A DNA stretch of 64,000 bases from Psychroserpens mesophilus. GTDB lineage: Bacteria > Bacteroidota > Bacteroidia > Flavobacteriales > Flavobacteriaceae. Under the pieces are notes generated by a model. That model saw nothing but the letters and a program-made list of their open reading frames with translations. It ran no database searches and had not been told where the DNA came from. Of this stretch, positions 56,255 through 64,000 are shown in pieces. Position 1 is the stretch's first letter, and each line of letters opens with the position of its first letter. Where the stretch lies: assembly GCF_000826645.1 (NCBI RefSeq), contig NZ_JXJP01000008.1, positions 248,001 to 312,000 on the forward strand, written 5' to 3'. The position numbers and the translations under genes are program-made.

Positions 56255-56797
56255 TTATTCCGATTTAAAAGCTTCAAACTTTTTCAGGTTTTCAGCTACA
56301 TAGGCATTCCATTTGATTTGTTCTTCTTTGTTTATAGAATTCTGACTTTCCGTATCATAGTTGTGTTGCATTTCTGCCAATTCTCTATTAACCGTTTCAT
56401 GAAGCTTATTTAATTCTGACTTTATGTGTTGTGAGATCTCCAAACGTTCTAATCTGTGACGGAATATACGCACGTGTAATTCGGTGATGTCAAAATGTAG
56501 TTGTTCATGAGCCAAAATATGATCATTACATCGGTCTTTAATAAACCATGAATTTTCAGTATAAAAATGCGCTTCAGCTTGAGCTTCAAAATCGGTGATA
56601 CGATCATCGGTTTTTCTTATTGCATACGAAAACGTAATTCCAGAAGCAGTTACAGCCGCAGCATCAGAATCGGCTTCAATTGGTCCTTTAAAATCTGTCC
56701 ATGCTAATTTTTTGGTTTCACTCCATGGAATGGTTTCGCCTTCATTTGAAAAAGCATTTAAACACAAAAAAAGGACTATAACAAATCTAGACATCAT
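56255..56797 (-). CDS. DUF922 putative zinc metalloprotease
   Basis: Starting at the double ATG (56797/56794), the 180-residue protein has a signal peptide (MSRFVIVLFLCLNAFS) and a DUF922 domain. HEQLHF (an HExxH zinc motif) lies in DHILAHEQLHFDITE, and ETKKLAWTDFKGP opens the domain. The alternative frame start at 56815 uses TTG and adds only six residues. It is exported and may be a periplasmic protease. It is 130 bases downstream of the LysM gene's end on the same strand. Confidence 0.8.
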   Translation of the reverse strand: MMSRFVIVLFLCLNAFSNEGETIPWSETKKLAWTDFKGPIEADSDAAAVTASGITFSYAIRKTDDRITDFEAQAEAHFYTENSWFIKDRCNDHILAHEQLHFDITELHVRIFRHRLERLEISQHIKSELNKLHETVNRELAEMQHNYDTESQNSINKEEQIKWNAYVAENLKKFEAFKSE

Positions 56798-56927
56798 TAA
56801 ATCAATCAGATACAATATAAATAAGAGAACGCTTGAGCTTAATCTATATTGTATTCAAGTGTTTTTAGAGCAAGAATTTTCAGAAGAAACACGTATGATT
56901 CATCAACAAAAATTTTTAGATAAACGA

Positions 56928-58835
56928 TTACAATTTTGCTTCAACAATAGTTAAATCATCGTACTTCACAATGTAAACCGCTTCATTGTAGTAACCACCA
57001 AACATCTTTTTAGAATACCTGAATTTGTTCTCGATATATTCAGTTTCAATATCACTAGACGAGGCTTTGTATAAATCGTCTTCAGAAGCCAAACGTAAAA
57101 GCAGATCTAAGGTTAAATCGAAACCTCGAACGGCATATTTATTCGGACTCACATTGTATTCGTTCATATATTTGGTTACAAAACTATTTCTAGATTCTAC
57201 AGCAATTGTTTTATTTACTGATGGATAGTGAAATTTCAAATTAGACAAGTGGTAGTTAGAAATCTCCTTTCCATCAAAAGCTTTATTTTTATTGGTAGTC
57301 ATTAAAATGATTTCTTTATCATTCATATTAAAACCATTGATCATACTAATGACGTTAGACGCTAAACCTTCGTTATCCGTTTCGAGAAATACAATATTAG
57401 TTCCAGTTTGAAACACGTTTTCTAAATCGGTTTGATACATAAAATATGCCTCTTGTCCTTTTTTATTTTTTCTAGATTGAATTTGTTTTGCTAAAGGAAA
57501 TTCACTTTTAAGACGATCACTAATAGCTTTATGTTTTGAATCTGAAATTATTACAATGTGCTTTGGCAAAGAGTCTTTCTTAACGTATTTAATGATAGCC
57601 TGTTCTAACAAATCATCTGATGGAATGGTCTGAAATACATTATCATACAAATTTGTTGGCATAGTTAAAGGCGATATTACAGGCACATTATCACGTTTCA
57701 GTTTAGAAGCAACACGCTCGAGACTCGTGGGCATTAATGGACCGATAACAGCATCGTATTCTGAAAAATCATTTGCTTCTAAAATTTTAGAAATCTCTGC
57801 AATCTGATTTTTTGTATCAATAACTTTTAAATTGGTAGAAATCCCTAATTGTTTTGCTGAATCTAAAGCCATGAGTACACCAGTATGAAAATCTAAAGAC
57901 ACCGATAGCAAACCGTTAGTGCGCATCATCTTTTTAGCTTCCTGAACAGAATCAACATCAACTTTATTTAAGCCAAATGGTAACATGAGTGCAATACGTT
58001 TTGGACTTAAATTCTTTAAATTTGAAGATAAGTTAGTATTTGCGACATCTATGACTACATTAGTTGTTTTGATATTACCTGGCACTTTTAAGACCATTCC
58101 CAGTTTTAAACCACCTTCTTTGAGTTCAGGATTTAAAGTTTCTAACTGGTCTTGAGTAACTCCCAGTTTCCGATTTAAAGCCATGTAACCTTCACTCTTT
58201 AAAACCGTATAATAATTAAATTCATCATCCACAGCTTTCTCTTCATTATTGCTAATATTTGGAACGTTGAGTTCATCACCAGGCTGCAATACCTCATTGA
58301 TATTTGGATTTAAAGCTTCAAGTTCTGGAACAGTAATTCCAAATTTATAAGCCACTCGCCATTTACCCTCTTTAGGCTGAACTTTATACTTTTTGATGGT
58401 ATTATTTAAACTTACCTTATTGACTATCGTTTTAAAACGAGGTATTTTCAACTTGTCGCCTTTTCTTAAATTTTCGGAATAGAGATTTGTATTATGCTTT
58501 TTGATATCTTCAATCTCTACAGCATATTTTTGAGAAATACTGAATAGCGTTTCTTTACGTTTCACTTTATGCGTTTTGTAACCGATAAGTTCTTTTTTAT
58601 CTTCAAGGATTTCATCATTTTTAACTCCAGATGTTGGTATAATTAAGATCATATCTGATTTTAATTCTTTTTTTGCATCCGGATTAAGTGCAAAAATATC
58701 AAAAGGTGTTACTAAATATTGTTTAGCTATTTGCTCAATAGTTTCACCTTCCTTGACTTTGTGTGTTTTATAATCTTGAGCTATCGCAGAAAAACTGCAA
58801 AACAAAGTAACGAGTATGATTAAGAGTTTTTTCAT
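56928..58835 (-). CDS. LysM-repeat protein fused to a periplasmic binding domain
   Basis: The 635-residue exported protein has a signal peptide (1-19, ending AIAQ). Four LysM-like domains follow at about 22-67, 85-132, 149-193 and 207-253, each with a KVKxGET-type opening and a late GDxLxIP. From 278 onward is a type I periplasmic binding fold (KRIALMLPFGLNK, AVIGPLMPTSLERVASK, VISPLTMPTN, GFDLTLDLLLR). The combination recalls LpoA-like regulators of peptidoglycan synthesis. It is probably anchored to the cell wall through LysM. No lipobox is seen. Confidence 0.88.
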   Translation of the reverse strand: MKKLLIILVTLFCSFSAIAQDYKTHKVKEGETIEQIAKQYLVTPFDIFALNPDAKKELKSDMILIIPTSGVKNDEILEDKKELIGYKTHKVKRKETLFSISQKYAVEIEDIKKHNTNLYSENLRKGDKLKIPRFKTIVNKVSLNNTIKKYKVQPKEGKWRVAYKFGITVPELEALNPNINEVLQPGDELNVPNISNNEEKAVDDEFNYYTVLKSEGYMALNRKLGVTQDQLETLNPELKEGGLKLGMVLKVPGNIKTTNVVIDVANTNLSSNLKNLSPKRIALMLPFGLNKVDVDSVQEAKKMMRTNGLLSVSLDFHTGVLMALDSAKQLGISTNLKVIDTKNQIAEISKILEANDFSEYDAVIGPLMPTSLERVASKLKRDNVPVISPLTMPTNLYDNVFQTIPSDDLLEQAIIKYVKKDSLPKHIVIISDSKHKAISDRLKSEFPLAKQIQSRKNKKGQEAYFMYQTDLENVFQTGTNIVFLETDNEGLASNVISMINGFNMNDKEIILMTTNKNKAFDGKEISNYHLSNLKFHYPSVNKTIAVESRNSFVTKYMNEYNVSPNKYAVRGFDLTLDLLLRLASEDDLYKASSSDIETEYIENKFRYSKKMFGGYYNEAVYIVKYDDLTIVEAKL

Positions 58836-58903
58836 TCAAAAAAAATTTTATGTACTGAATGTATATTGATTTGAAACAAATTCAGTGCAGAAGTCACAAA
58901 AAT

Positions 58904-60439
58904 TTATTCCCATTCAATAGTTGCTGGTGGTTTTGAGCTAATATCATATACTACTCTATTAACGCCTTTCACCTTATTTATTATCTCATTTGAGGTTTTC
59001 TGTAAAAATTCATACGGAAGATTTACCCAATCTGCTGTCATTCCATCTGTACTTTCAACAGCTCTTAAAGCAACACATTTTTCATAAGTACGTTCGTCTC
59101 CCATAACGCCTACACTATTTACTGGCAACAACATTGCTCCTGCCTGCCATACTTTATCGTATAAATTCCAAGATCTTAGATTATTAATAAAAATAGCATC
59201 AACCTCTTGTAATATACGAACTTTCTCAGGAGTTAGATCACCAAGAATACGAATTGCCAATCCTGGACCCGGAAATGGATGACGACCTAATAGCTGAGAA
59301 TCCATATTCATGGAAGCACCAACACGTCTTACCTCATCTTTAAATAAAGCTTTAAGTGGCTCTACAATTTTGAGTTTCATAAAATCTGGTAAACCTCCTA
59401 CATTATGATGACTTTTAATTGTTGCACTTGGTCCTCCAGTAGCTGAAACACTTTCAATCACATCTGGATATATGGTACCTTGTGCCAACCATTTTACATC
59501 TTGAATACGATGTGCTTCATCATCAAAAACCTCAATAAACACGCGACCTATTGTTTTTCGTTTTTCTTCTGGATCGCTCTTACCAGCCAAGGCATCCAAA
59601 AAGCGTGCCGAAGCATCAACACCTCTAACATTGAGTCCCATACCTTCATATTGATGCAAGACATCTTCAAATTCATTCTTTCGAAGCAATCCGTTGTTCA
59701 CAAAAATGCAGTACAAATTCTTACCTATGGCTTTATGTAACAACATGGCAGCAACCGAGGAATCGACACCTCCAGACAAGCCCAAAACGACTTTATCATT
59801 TCTTATTTGCTTTTTAAGACTATCAACGGTTTCTTCAACAAATGATTGTGGTGTCCAGTCTTGCTCAACTTTAGCTATTTTAATTAAAAAGTTATGTAAT
59901 AGTTGATGACCATCTGTGGTATGATAGACTTCTGGATGAAATTGAATGGCATAGGTATCTTCACCTTCAATTTTATATGCTGCATTTTCGACATCATTTG
60001 TGCTTGCTAATAAAACACCTCCTGCTGGCAATTTTTTTATGGTATCACTATGACTCATCCAAACTTGGCTGCCTTCATGAATATTTTCAAAGAAGTCTTC
60101 ATTAGGTTTTACAAATCCCAAATTAGCTCGTCCATACTCTCTTGTATTTGATTCTGCGACTTCACCTCCTGAAAAATGGGCTAAATACTGAGCACCATAA
60201 CAAACGGCTAGCATAGGTTTTTTCCCTCTTATTTCAGACAGATCTGGATGCAGAACAGCTTCACCTCTAACTGAGTTAGGACTACCAGATAAAATCACAG
60301 CCTTGAAACTGTCAGAATCGCTAGGAATTTTGTTAAAAGGGTGTATTTCGCAATAGATATTTAACTCTCTTACACGTCGTGCTATTAGCTGTGTATATTG
60401 CGAACCGAAATCTAAAATTAGGACTTTGTTGTGTTGCAT
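58904..60439 (-). CDS. guaA: GMP synthase (glutamine-hydrolysing)
   Basis: The 511-residue enzyme makes GMP from XMP. The start is the ATG at 60439, giving [13 protein letters not shown] after Met. The TTG two codons upstream lies inside a promoter box. The glutaminase Cys is in [13 protein letters not shown] with the late FHPEVYHT. The PP-loop is [16 protein letters not shown], the dimerisation domain follows, and the protein ends PPATIEWE, the conserved C-terminus. It stands alone and diverges from the TPR regulator. Confidence 0.97.
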   Translation of the reverse strand: MQHNKVLILDFGSQYTQLIARRVRELNIYCEIHPFNKIPSDSDSFKAVILSGSPNSVRGEAVLHPDLSEIRGKKPMLAVCYGAQYLAHFSGGEVAESNTREYGRANLGFVKPNEDFFENIHEGSQVWMSHSDTIKKLPAGGVLLASTNDVENAAYKIEGEDTYAIQFHPEVYHTTDGHQLLHNFLIKIAKVEQDWTPQSFVEETVDSLKKQIRNDKVVLGLSGGVDSSVAAMLLHKAIGKNLYCIFVNNGLLRKNEFEDVLHQYEGMGLNVRGVDASARFLDALAGKSDPEEKRKTIGRVFIEVFDDEAHRIQDVKWLAQGTIYPDVIESVSATGGPSATIKSHHNVGGLPDFMKLKIVEPLKALFKDEVRRVGASMNMDSQLLGRHPFPGPGLAIRILGDLTPEKVRILQEVDAIFINNLRSWNLYDKVWQAGAMLLPVNSVGVMGDERTYEKCVALRAVESTDGMTADWVNLPYEFLQKTSNEIINKVKGVNRVVYDISSKPPATIEWE

Positions 60440-60442
60440 GTG

Positions 60443-60450
60443 CAAAAGTA
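60443..60450 (-). promoter_or_regulatory. -7 box of guaA, possibly leaderless
   Basis: On the minus strand TACTTTTG is a perfect TAnnTTTG box ending three bases before the ATG at 60439. No -33 element is evident. Confidence 0.45.
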
Positions 60451-60621
60451 ATAATTGATTTTAGATTGACGATTTAGAGTCTGCGATTTTTTGATTTTTT
60501 TTTCAACAATGCGAAACAACAGTAAATTCAATTATTTTGAAGAATGTACCCTTTTTGTCTTACCCATCAATTTCAATTCAATTCTAATAACATTATATTT
60601 ATGTGATTAGAAAAAAGCCTT

Positions 60622-62475
60622 ATGACAATTTCAAAGAAACTGAGCATTGTAATTTTATTAATTACAATAGTATCTAGTGCTCAAGAGCAACAAAAAAAAA
60701 TTGACAGTCTTTTAAATGTTGTCAAAACAACACAAACAGATACAACAAAAGCATCAGCATTTATAAAATTAGCAAGAGCAATTCGATTTAAAAATCCTTC
60801 AGAATCTTTAAATTATTCAGAAAAAGCATTAGAGATTTATCAAGAAAAAAATAATTATAAAGGCGAATCTGATGCTTACGGACTAATTACATCGTATTAC
60901 AATTCGGTTGGAAAAATGGATTCTGCAAAGATTTATACTAAAAAAGGAATAGCTAGCTCCTTATTAGGCAAAGACACTCTTAAGTCTGCAAAACATACTT
61001 CTAATTTAGCGTATTTAGAATTTGCTACAGGAAATCCTGAGCGAGGCATCACAATTACTGATTCCATATTGCCAATTGTTATACGATATAAGGACTCCAG
61101 TTTGATTGCAAAATTGAACACTTACAAATCTCAGTATTACAACATGCAAGGATACACTAACTTATCACTGGATGTCACTTATAAAGCCTTAGAAATTTAT
61201 AAAGCTCTTAAAGACAAAGAGAACATTGCCTCTTGCGCTATGCTTATTGGAAATGTTTATCAAGGCGAAGGTAGTCATGAAAAAGCCATTTCATCATTTA
61301 AAGAAGCTTTAGACATGTATGAAATCTTAGATAGTAAAATTTTTATAGCTCAAGCAAAATCCTACATTGGCGACTCCTATCTCGGTCTTGAAAATTATAA
61401 AGAGGCAGAAGATTACTTAAACGAAGGTCTAGAACTATCGAAGGAATTAAATTTTAATGCGAATATTGGACGATCCTTTCTAAATATTGGCAGATTAAAA
61501 CTTGCTCAGAAAAAATATGACGAGGCCATTTCTCATTTTGAAATAGGGCTAGCCTCATACAAATCCATTAAAATACCATATAACGAGACACGTGCTCAAT
61601 ACCACTTAGGTGAGGCTTATTACAAAAAAGGCAATTATCAAAAAGCAATAGAGCATCTTGATGCCAGTATTTTAATTTCAGATAGAATTAATGATCCTGC
61701 AAGAAAAATGGACGCCTTGTTGTTAAAATCGTTAGCATATGAAGCACTTGGTAATTCTAAAAATGCCTTAATATCATTTAGAGCTAACAAAAAAATTAGT
61801 GATTCACTATTTAATATTGAAAACGCAAAAAAAACTGAAGAGTTACAAATCCAGTATGAAACTGAAAGAAAAGAACAACAAATTAAATTACAAGACAATC
61901 AAATAGATTTATTAGAATCTAAAGAGAAAATCAGCAACCTTAAAATCTTTTTATTGGCTTCAGGATTATTACTAACATTATTTGCGCTCTATGCAATATT
62001 TCAACGTTCAAAACGTCATAAAGTTGAAAAAGAAAATGCTCAAGCAGCGCTAGAATACAAAACCAAAGAATTAACAACACATGCTTTACATCTAGCCAAA
62101 AAGAATGAAGTGCTCAATGACTTAAAACAAAAAGCTAAAGTTTTGAAAGCAGATGCTAATGCTGATCCTGGTTATCAAATGCTCATACAAACGATCAACT
62201 TTGATTTACAAGACGATAACAACTGGGAAAATTTCTCTCGTTATTTTGAAGAGGTACACAAGGATTTTAATACTAATGCGCAACTAAAATTTCCTAAAAT
62301 TACAGCCAATGATTTGCGTTTAATGGCATTGATGAAAATGAATTTATCCTCAAAGGAAATTGCGAACATTCTAAATATCTCAAGCGATGGTATTAAAAAA
62401 GCCAGACAACGACTTCGTAAAAAAATGGGATTAGATTCAAAAGATTCTTTAGAACACACTGTGATGTCAATCTAA
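60622..62475 (+). CDS. TPR-repeat membrane protein with C-terminal LuxR-type HTH
   Basis: The 617-residue protein has an N-terminal signal sequence (LSIVILLITIVSSAQ) and a periplasmic region of about ten tetratricopeptide repeats (40-385, such as ALEIYKALKDKENIASCAML). A coiled coil follows, then one membrane helix (IFLLASGLLLTLFALYAIF, near 443-461). The cytoplasmic C-terminus bears LTANDLRLMALMKMNLS and a helix-turn-helix (SKEIANILNISSDGIKKARQ). It resembles flavobacterial membrane-bound one-component regulators, sensing with TPRs and binding DNA directly. The target genes are unknown. It diverges from guaA. Confidence 0.9.
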   Translation: MTISKKLSIVILLITIVSSAQEQQKKIDSLLNVVKTTQTDTTKASAFIKLARAIRFKNPSESLNYSEKALEIYQEKNNYKGESDAYGLITSYYNSVGKMDSAKIYTKKGIASSLLGKDTLKSAKHTSNLAYLEFATGNPERGITITDSILPIVIRYKDSSLIAKLNTYKSQYYNMQGYTNLSLDVTYKALEIYKALKDKENIASCAMLIGNVYQGEGSHEKAISSFKEALDMYEILDSKIFIAQAKSYIGDSYLGLENYKEAEDYLNEGLELSKELNFNANIGRSFLNIGRLKLAQKKYDEAISHFEIGLASYKSIKIPYNETRAQYHLGEAYYKKGNYQKAIEHLDASILISDRINDPARKMDALLLKSLAYEALGNSKNALISFRANKKISDSLFNIENAKKTEELQIQYETERKEQQIKLQDNQIDLLESKEKISNLKIFLLASGLLLTLFALYAIFQRSKRHKVEKENAQAALEYKTKELTTHALHLAKKNEVLNDLKQKAKVLKADANADPGYQMLIQTINFDLQDDNNWENFSRYFEEVHKDFNTNAQLKFPKITANDLRLMALMKMNLSSKEIANILNISSDGIKKARQRLRKKMGLDSKDSLEHTVMSI

Positions 62476-62497
62476 ATTTCACAAACAATAACTTTAA

Positions 62498-64000
62498 TTA
62501 ATTGGTTGTAAACACCTTTGGATAGCGTTTTTGAAAAGATTGCCATAAGGTTGTTAAGTATTCACCACTATTCATATCTCTCAAAGCTTGTTTGGTATTT
62601 GTGATTAACTTTTCAATTTCTGGATATTCACTAATTATGACATTATTTTCGTTGAAGTAATCACCTAATATTGCCATTCGGTTTTCAAAAACATATCCAT
62701 ATTTGCTAAGCCATTCTTCAAAATCAGTTTCAGATATTTTAATTTCATTTTTTGCCCTTGGGTATAAATTCAGACTTGAATTAGTGCCTTTAGAAACTGT
62801 CATATTACTCTTCGCAACACTTTTATCTTCTAAGTTATTAGGATTCCCTTTTAACAACTCATGAATTGATTTAAGTTCATTTTTAATTTGATCTATTTCC
62901 ATTTGCTGTTGTTTTAACTGAAGTGCAATATCATTAGTATTTAAGCCAATTGCTACATTAACATAACCGAATACATCGCCTAAAGACGCTTCCCAAGCTA
63001 CACCAATAATTTCAGAATAATCACTAAGCATCATTTCATTCGGAGCTTTTGATATTGCTAATCCGTCATCATTCCCAGAAGGCAATATGTAGTCTCCAAT
63101 GGCTACTCGTCCGACAACCCGAACAGGCACCTGACCTAAAAATGCTACCTTTTCAAAATTTTCAACCGATTGATTTATTGGCATATTTCCAAGTACAATA
63201 GGATTTGTAGAAATCACCAAAATGTGTTGTGCTCCTTTTGTTCTTTTTGAAATCTTCCCACCAAATACACCTACCACTTCACCTGGTTCAAATTGCGTTT
63301 TAGCATTTTCTTTTTCAAGGTATTCAGCATAATCTGCGCCTCCAGTTTTAAAGGACACACCAACATTGTTTGTTGCATTTATAGTAAGTTCTAACAAATG
63401 TGCATAAGCTGCTGCTCCTTGTAATCCCATGACTATGACTTCACCTCCATCAAACTGAAATCCACAAGCAATGCCCTCTGCAACTATAAAAGCTTCGTCT
63501 AATAATGCTGTTGTAGCGTCCCAAATAAAGCGAAAACTATTATTGAGCTCATTTAAGGTTTGCCCTTCGATTGCGCCAACTGGATTGTTTGAAGAGTTTG
63601 AAAACGTGAGAAAGTTATTATTACTGCTTGGTGTAACGGCATTTGCGCTAATCCATATACCATGCCTACCTCTAACTTCTAAAGGATAAGAACTGGCATT
63701 ATTTTGACTAATATTTGTTAACTGTGGATTTACTATAACACGACCAGTAAGTAAACTTCGTCCATGGACTATTAAAGAATTGAGATTAGGATCAAAACCT
63801 GATTGATTAATAACTGCAAAATTTAGGTTGGCTGTTTGAGAAACATTTAGATTATTATTAATTTGAGTTGCTCCAGCTACAGTAAGTGTATTGGCTAAAT
63901 TAGCAGGACCACTAGCGTTTAGTATATTTAATAACGAATTTTGATTTACGGTAATATTCTCAAAAATTCCATCACTAAAATTGGAAGTGCCTAATACATT
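62498..64000 (-). CDS. Beta-strand-repeat protein with Peptidase_G2-like (phage tail type) domain, 5' end outside window
   Basis: The reading frame is open without a stop from 62498 to the right edge, so the protein is longer than the 500 residues seen. The visible N-terminal part has repetitive beta strands of NxLTVAGATQINNNLNVSQTA type and a RGRHGIWISANAV segment. The middle part has EGIACGFQFDGG, GADYAEYLEKE and GVFGGKISKRTKGAQHI, the pattern of the Peptidase_G2 auto-cleavage domain of phage tail proteins. A coiled coil (LQLKQQQMEIDQIKNELKSI) and a C-terminal 80-residue tail follow. It may be a trimeric surface protein. The first Met seen (63430) is internal. Confidence 0.75.
   Translation of the reverse strand, partial: NVLGTSNFSDGIFENITVNQNSLLNILNASGPANLANTLTVAGATQINNNLNVSQTANLNFAVINQSGFDPNLNSLIVHGRSLLTGRVIVNPQLTNISQNNASSYPLEVRGRHGIWISANAVTPSSNNNFLTFSNSSNNPVGAIEGQTLNELNNSFRFIWDATTALLDEAFIVAEGIACGFQFDGGEVIVMGLQGAAAYAHLLELTINATNNVGVSFKTGGADYAEYLEKENAKTQFEPGEVVGVFGGKISKRTKGAQHILVISTNPIVLGNMPINQSVENFEKVAFLGQVPVRVVGRVAIGDYILPSGNDDGLAISKAPNEMMLSDYSEIIGVAWEASLGDVFGYVNVAIGLNTNDIALQLKQQQMEIDQIKNELKSIHELLKGNPNNLEDKSVAKSNMTVSKGTNSSLNLYPRAKNEIKISETDFEEWLSKYGYVFENRMAILGDYFNENNVIISEYPEIEKLITNTKQALRDMNSGEYLTTLWQSFQKRYPKVFTTN

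Noticed and set aside
62498-64000. Prophage
   Set aside because: Only one phage-like domain is present; no terminase, portal, capsid or integrase gene is seen in the window.

Overview
The window reads as a contiguous piece of chromosome from a marine-type Flavobacteriaceae bacterium (phylum Bacteroidota). This rests on low GC, promoters of the Bacteroidota type (TTTG, about 19 bases, TAnnTTTG), proteins ending in type IX secretion sorting domains, a long SecA (1117 aa) without the C-terminal zinc motif, and typical flavobacterial families (DUF2911, DUF3820, the 21-residue LRR proteins, YwqK/MORN proteins). No rRNA, tRNA, insertion sequence, prophage module or CRISPR array was found.

Region 1 (1-22135, all minus strand) is a surface-polysaccharide locus read from a strong promoter at 22106-22135. 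In transcription order: Wza-like lipoprotein, Wzc-like tyrosine kinase with a (Tyr-Gly)8 tail, initiating sugar transferase, UDP-HexNAc dehydrogenase (TviB/WbpO type), UDP-sugar epimerase (TviC/WbpP type), the ABC exporter Wzm/Wzt, then a variable cassette: GT34-like transferase, GH130-like beta-propeller protein, polysaccharide pyruvyl transferase, GT4, sulfotransferase, methyltransferase, GT2, methyltransferase, two asparagine-synthase homologues, GT2, hexapeptide acyltransferase, GT4 and a second sulfotransferase. The predicted product is an acidic glycan built on GalNAcA (possibly amidated) and carrying sulfate, pyruvate and acyl groups. Export would combine an ABC transporter with Wza/Wzc, and no Wzx or Wzy is visible.

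Region 2 (22147-30443, plus strand) is housekeeping: an Uup-type ABC-F ATPase, an O-methyltransferase-like protein, a LolD/MacB-type ATPase, PduO-type cobalamin adenosyltransferase, a DUF2795 protein and SecA.

Region 3 (30478-50793) is mixed: a membrane protein, a 969-residue LRR protein secreted by T9SS, an M23-like peptidase, an ECF sigma / anti-sigma / repeat-rich DUF4097-like operon, DUF2911-MeaB-GT2, a PAP2 phosphatase, a MATE pump, a PD40 propeller, an ATP-grasp enzyme, a nitronate-monooxygenase-like flavoprotein, a T9SS subtilase, MnmA, a MORN-type protein and a three-domain fasciclin lipoprotein.

Region 4 (50913-64000) holds YidC, PyrG, an acyltransferase-3 protein, DUF3820, a DUF922 putative metalloprotease, a LysM/periplasmic-binding fusion, GuaA, a TPR-TM-HTH regulator, and a truncated beta-strand-repeat protein with a phage-like Peptidase_G2 domain that runs off the right edge.

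The least conventional parts are the hybrid, heavily anionic capsule locus, the sigma/anti-sigma operon with its low-complexity target protein, and the phage-like surface protein at the end.
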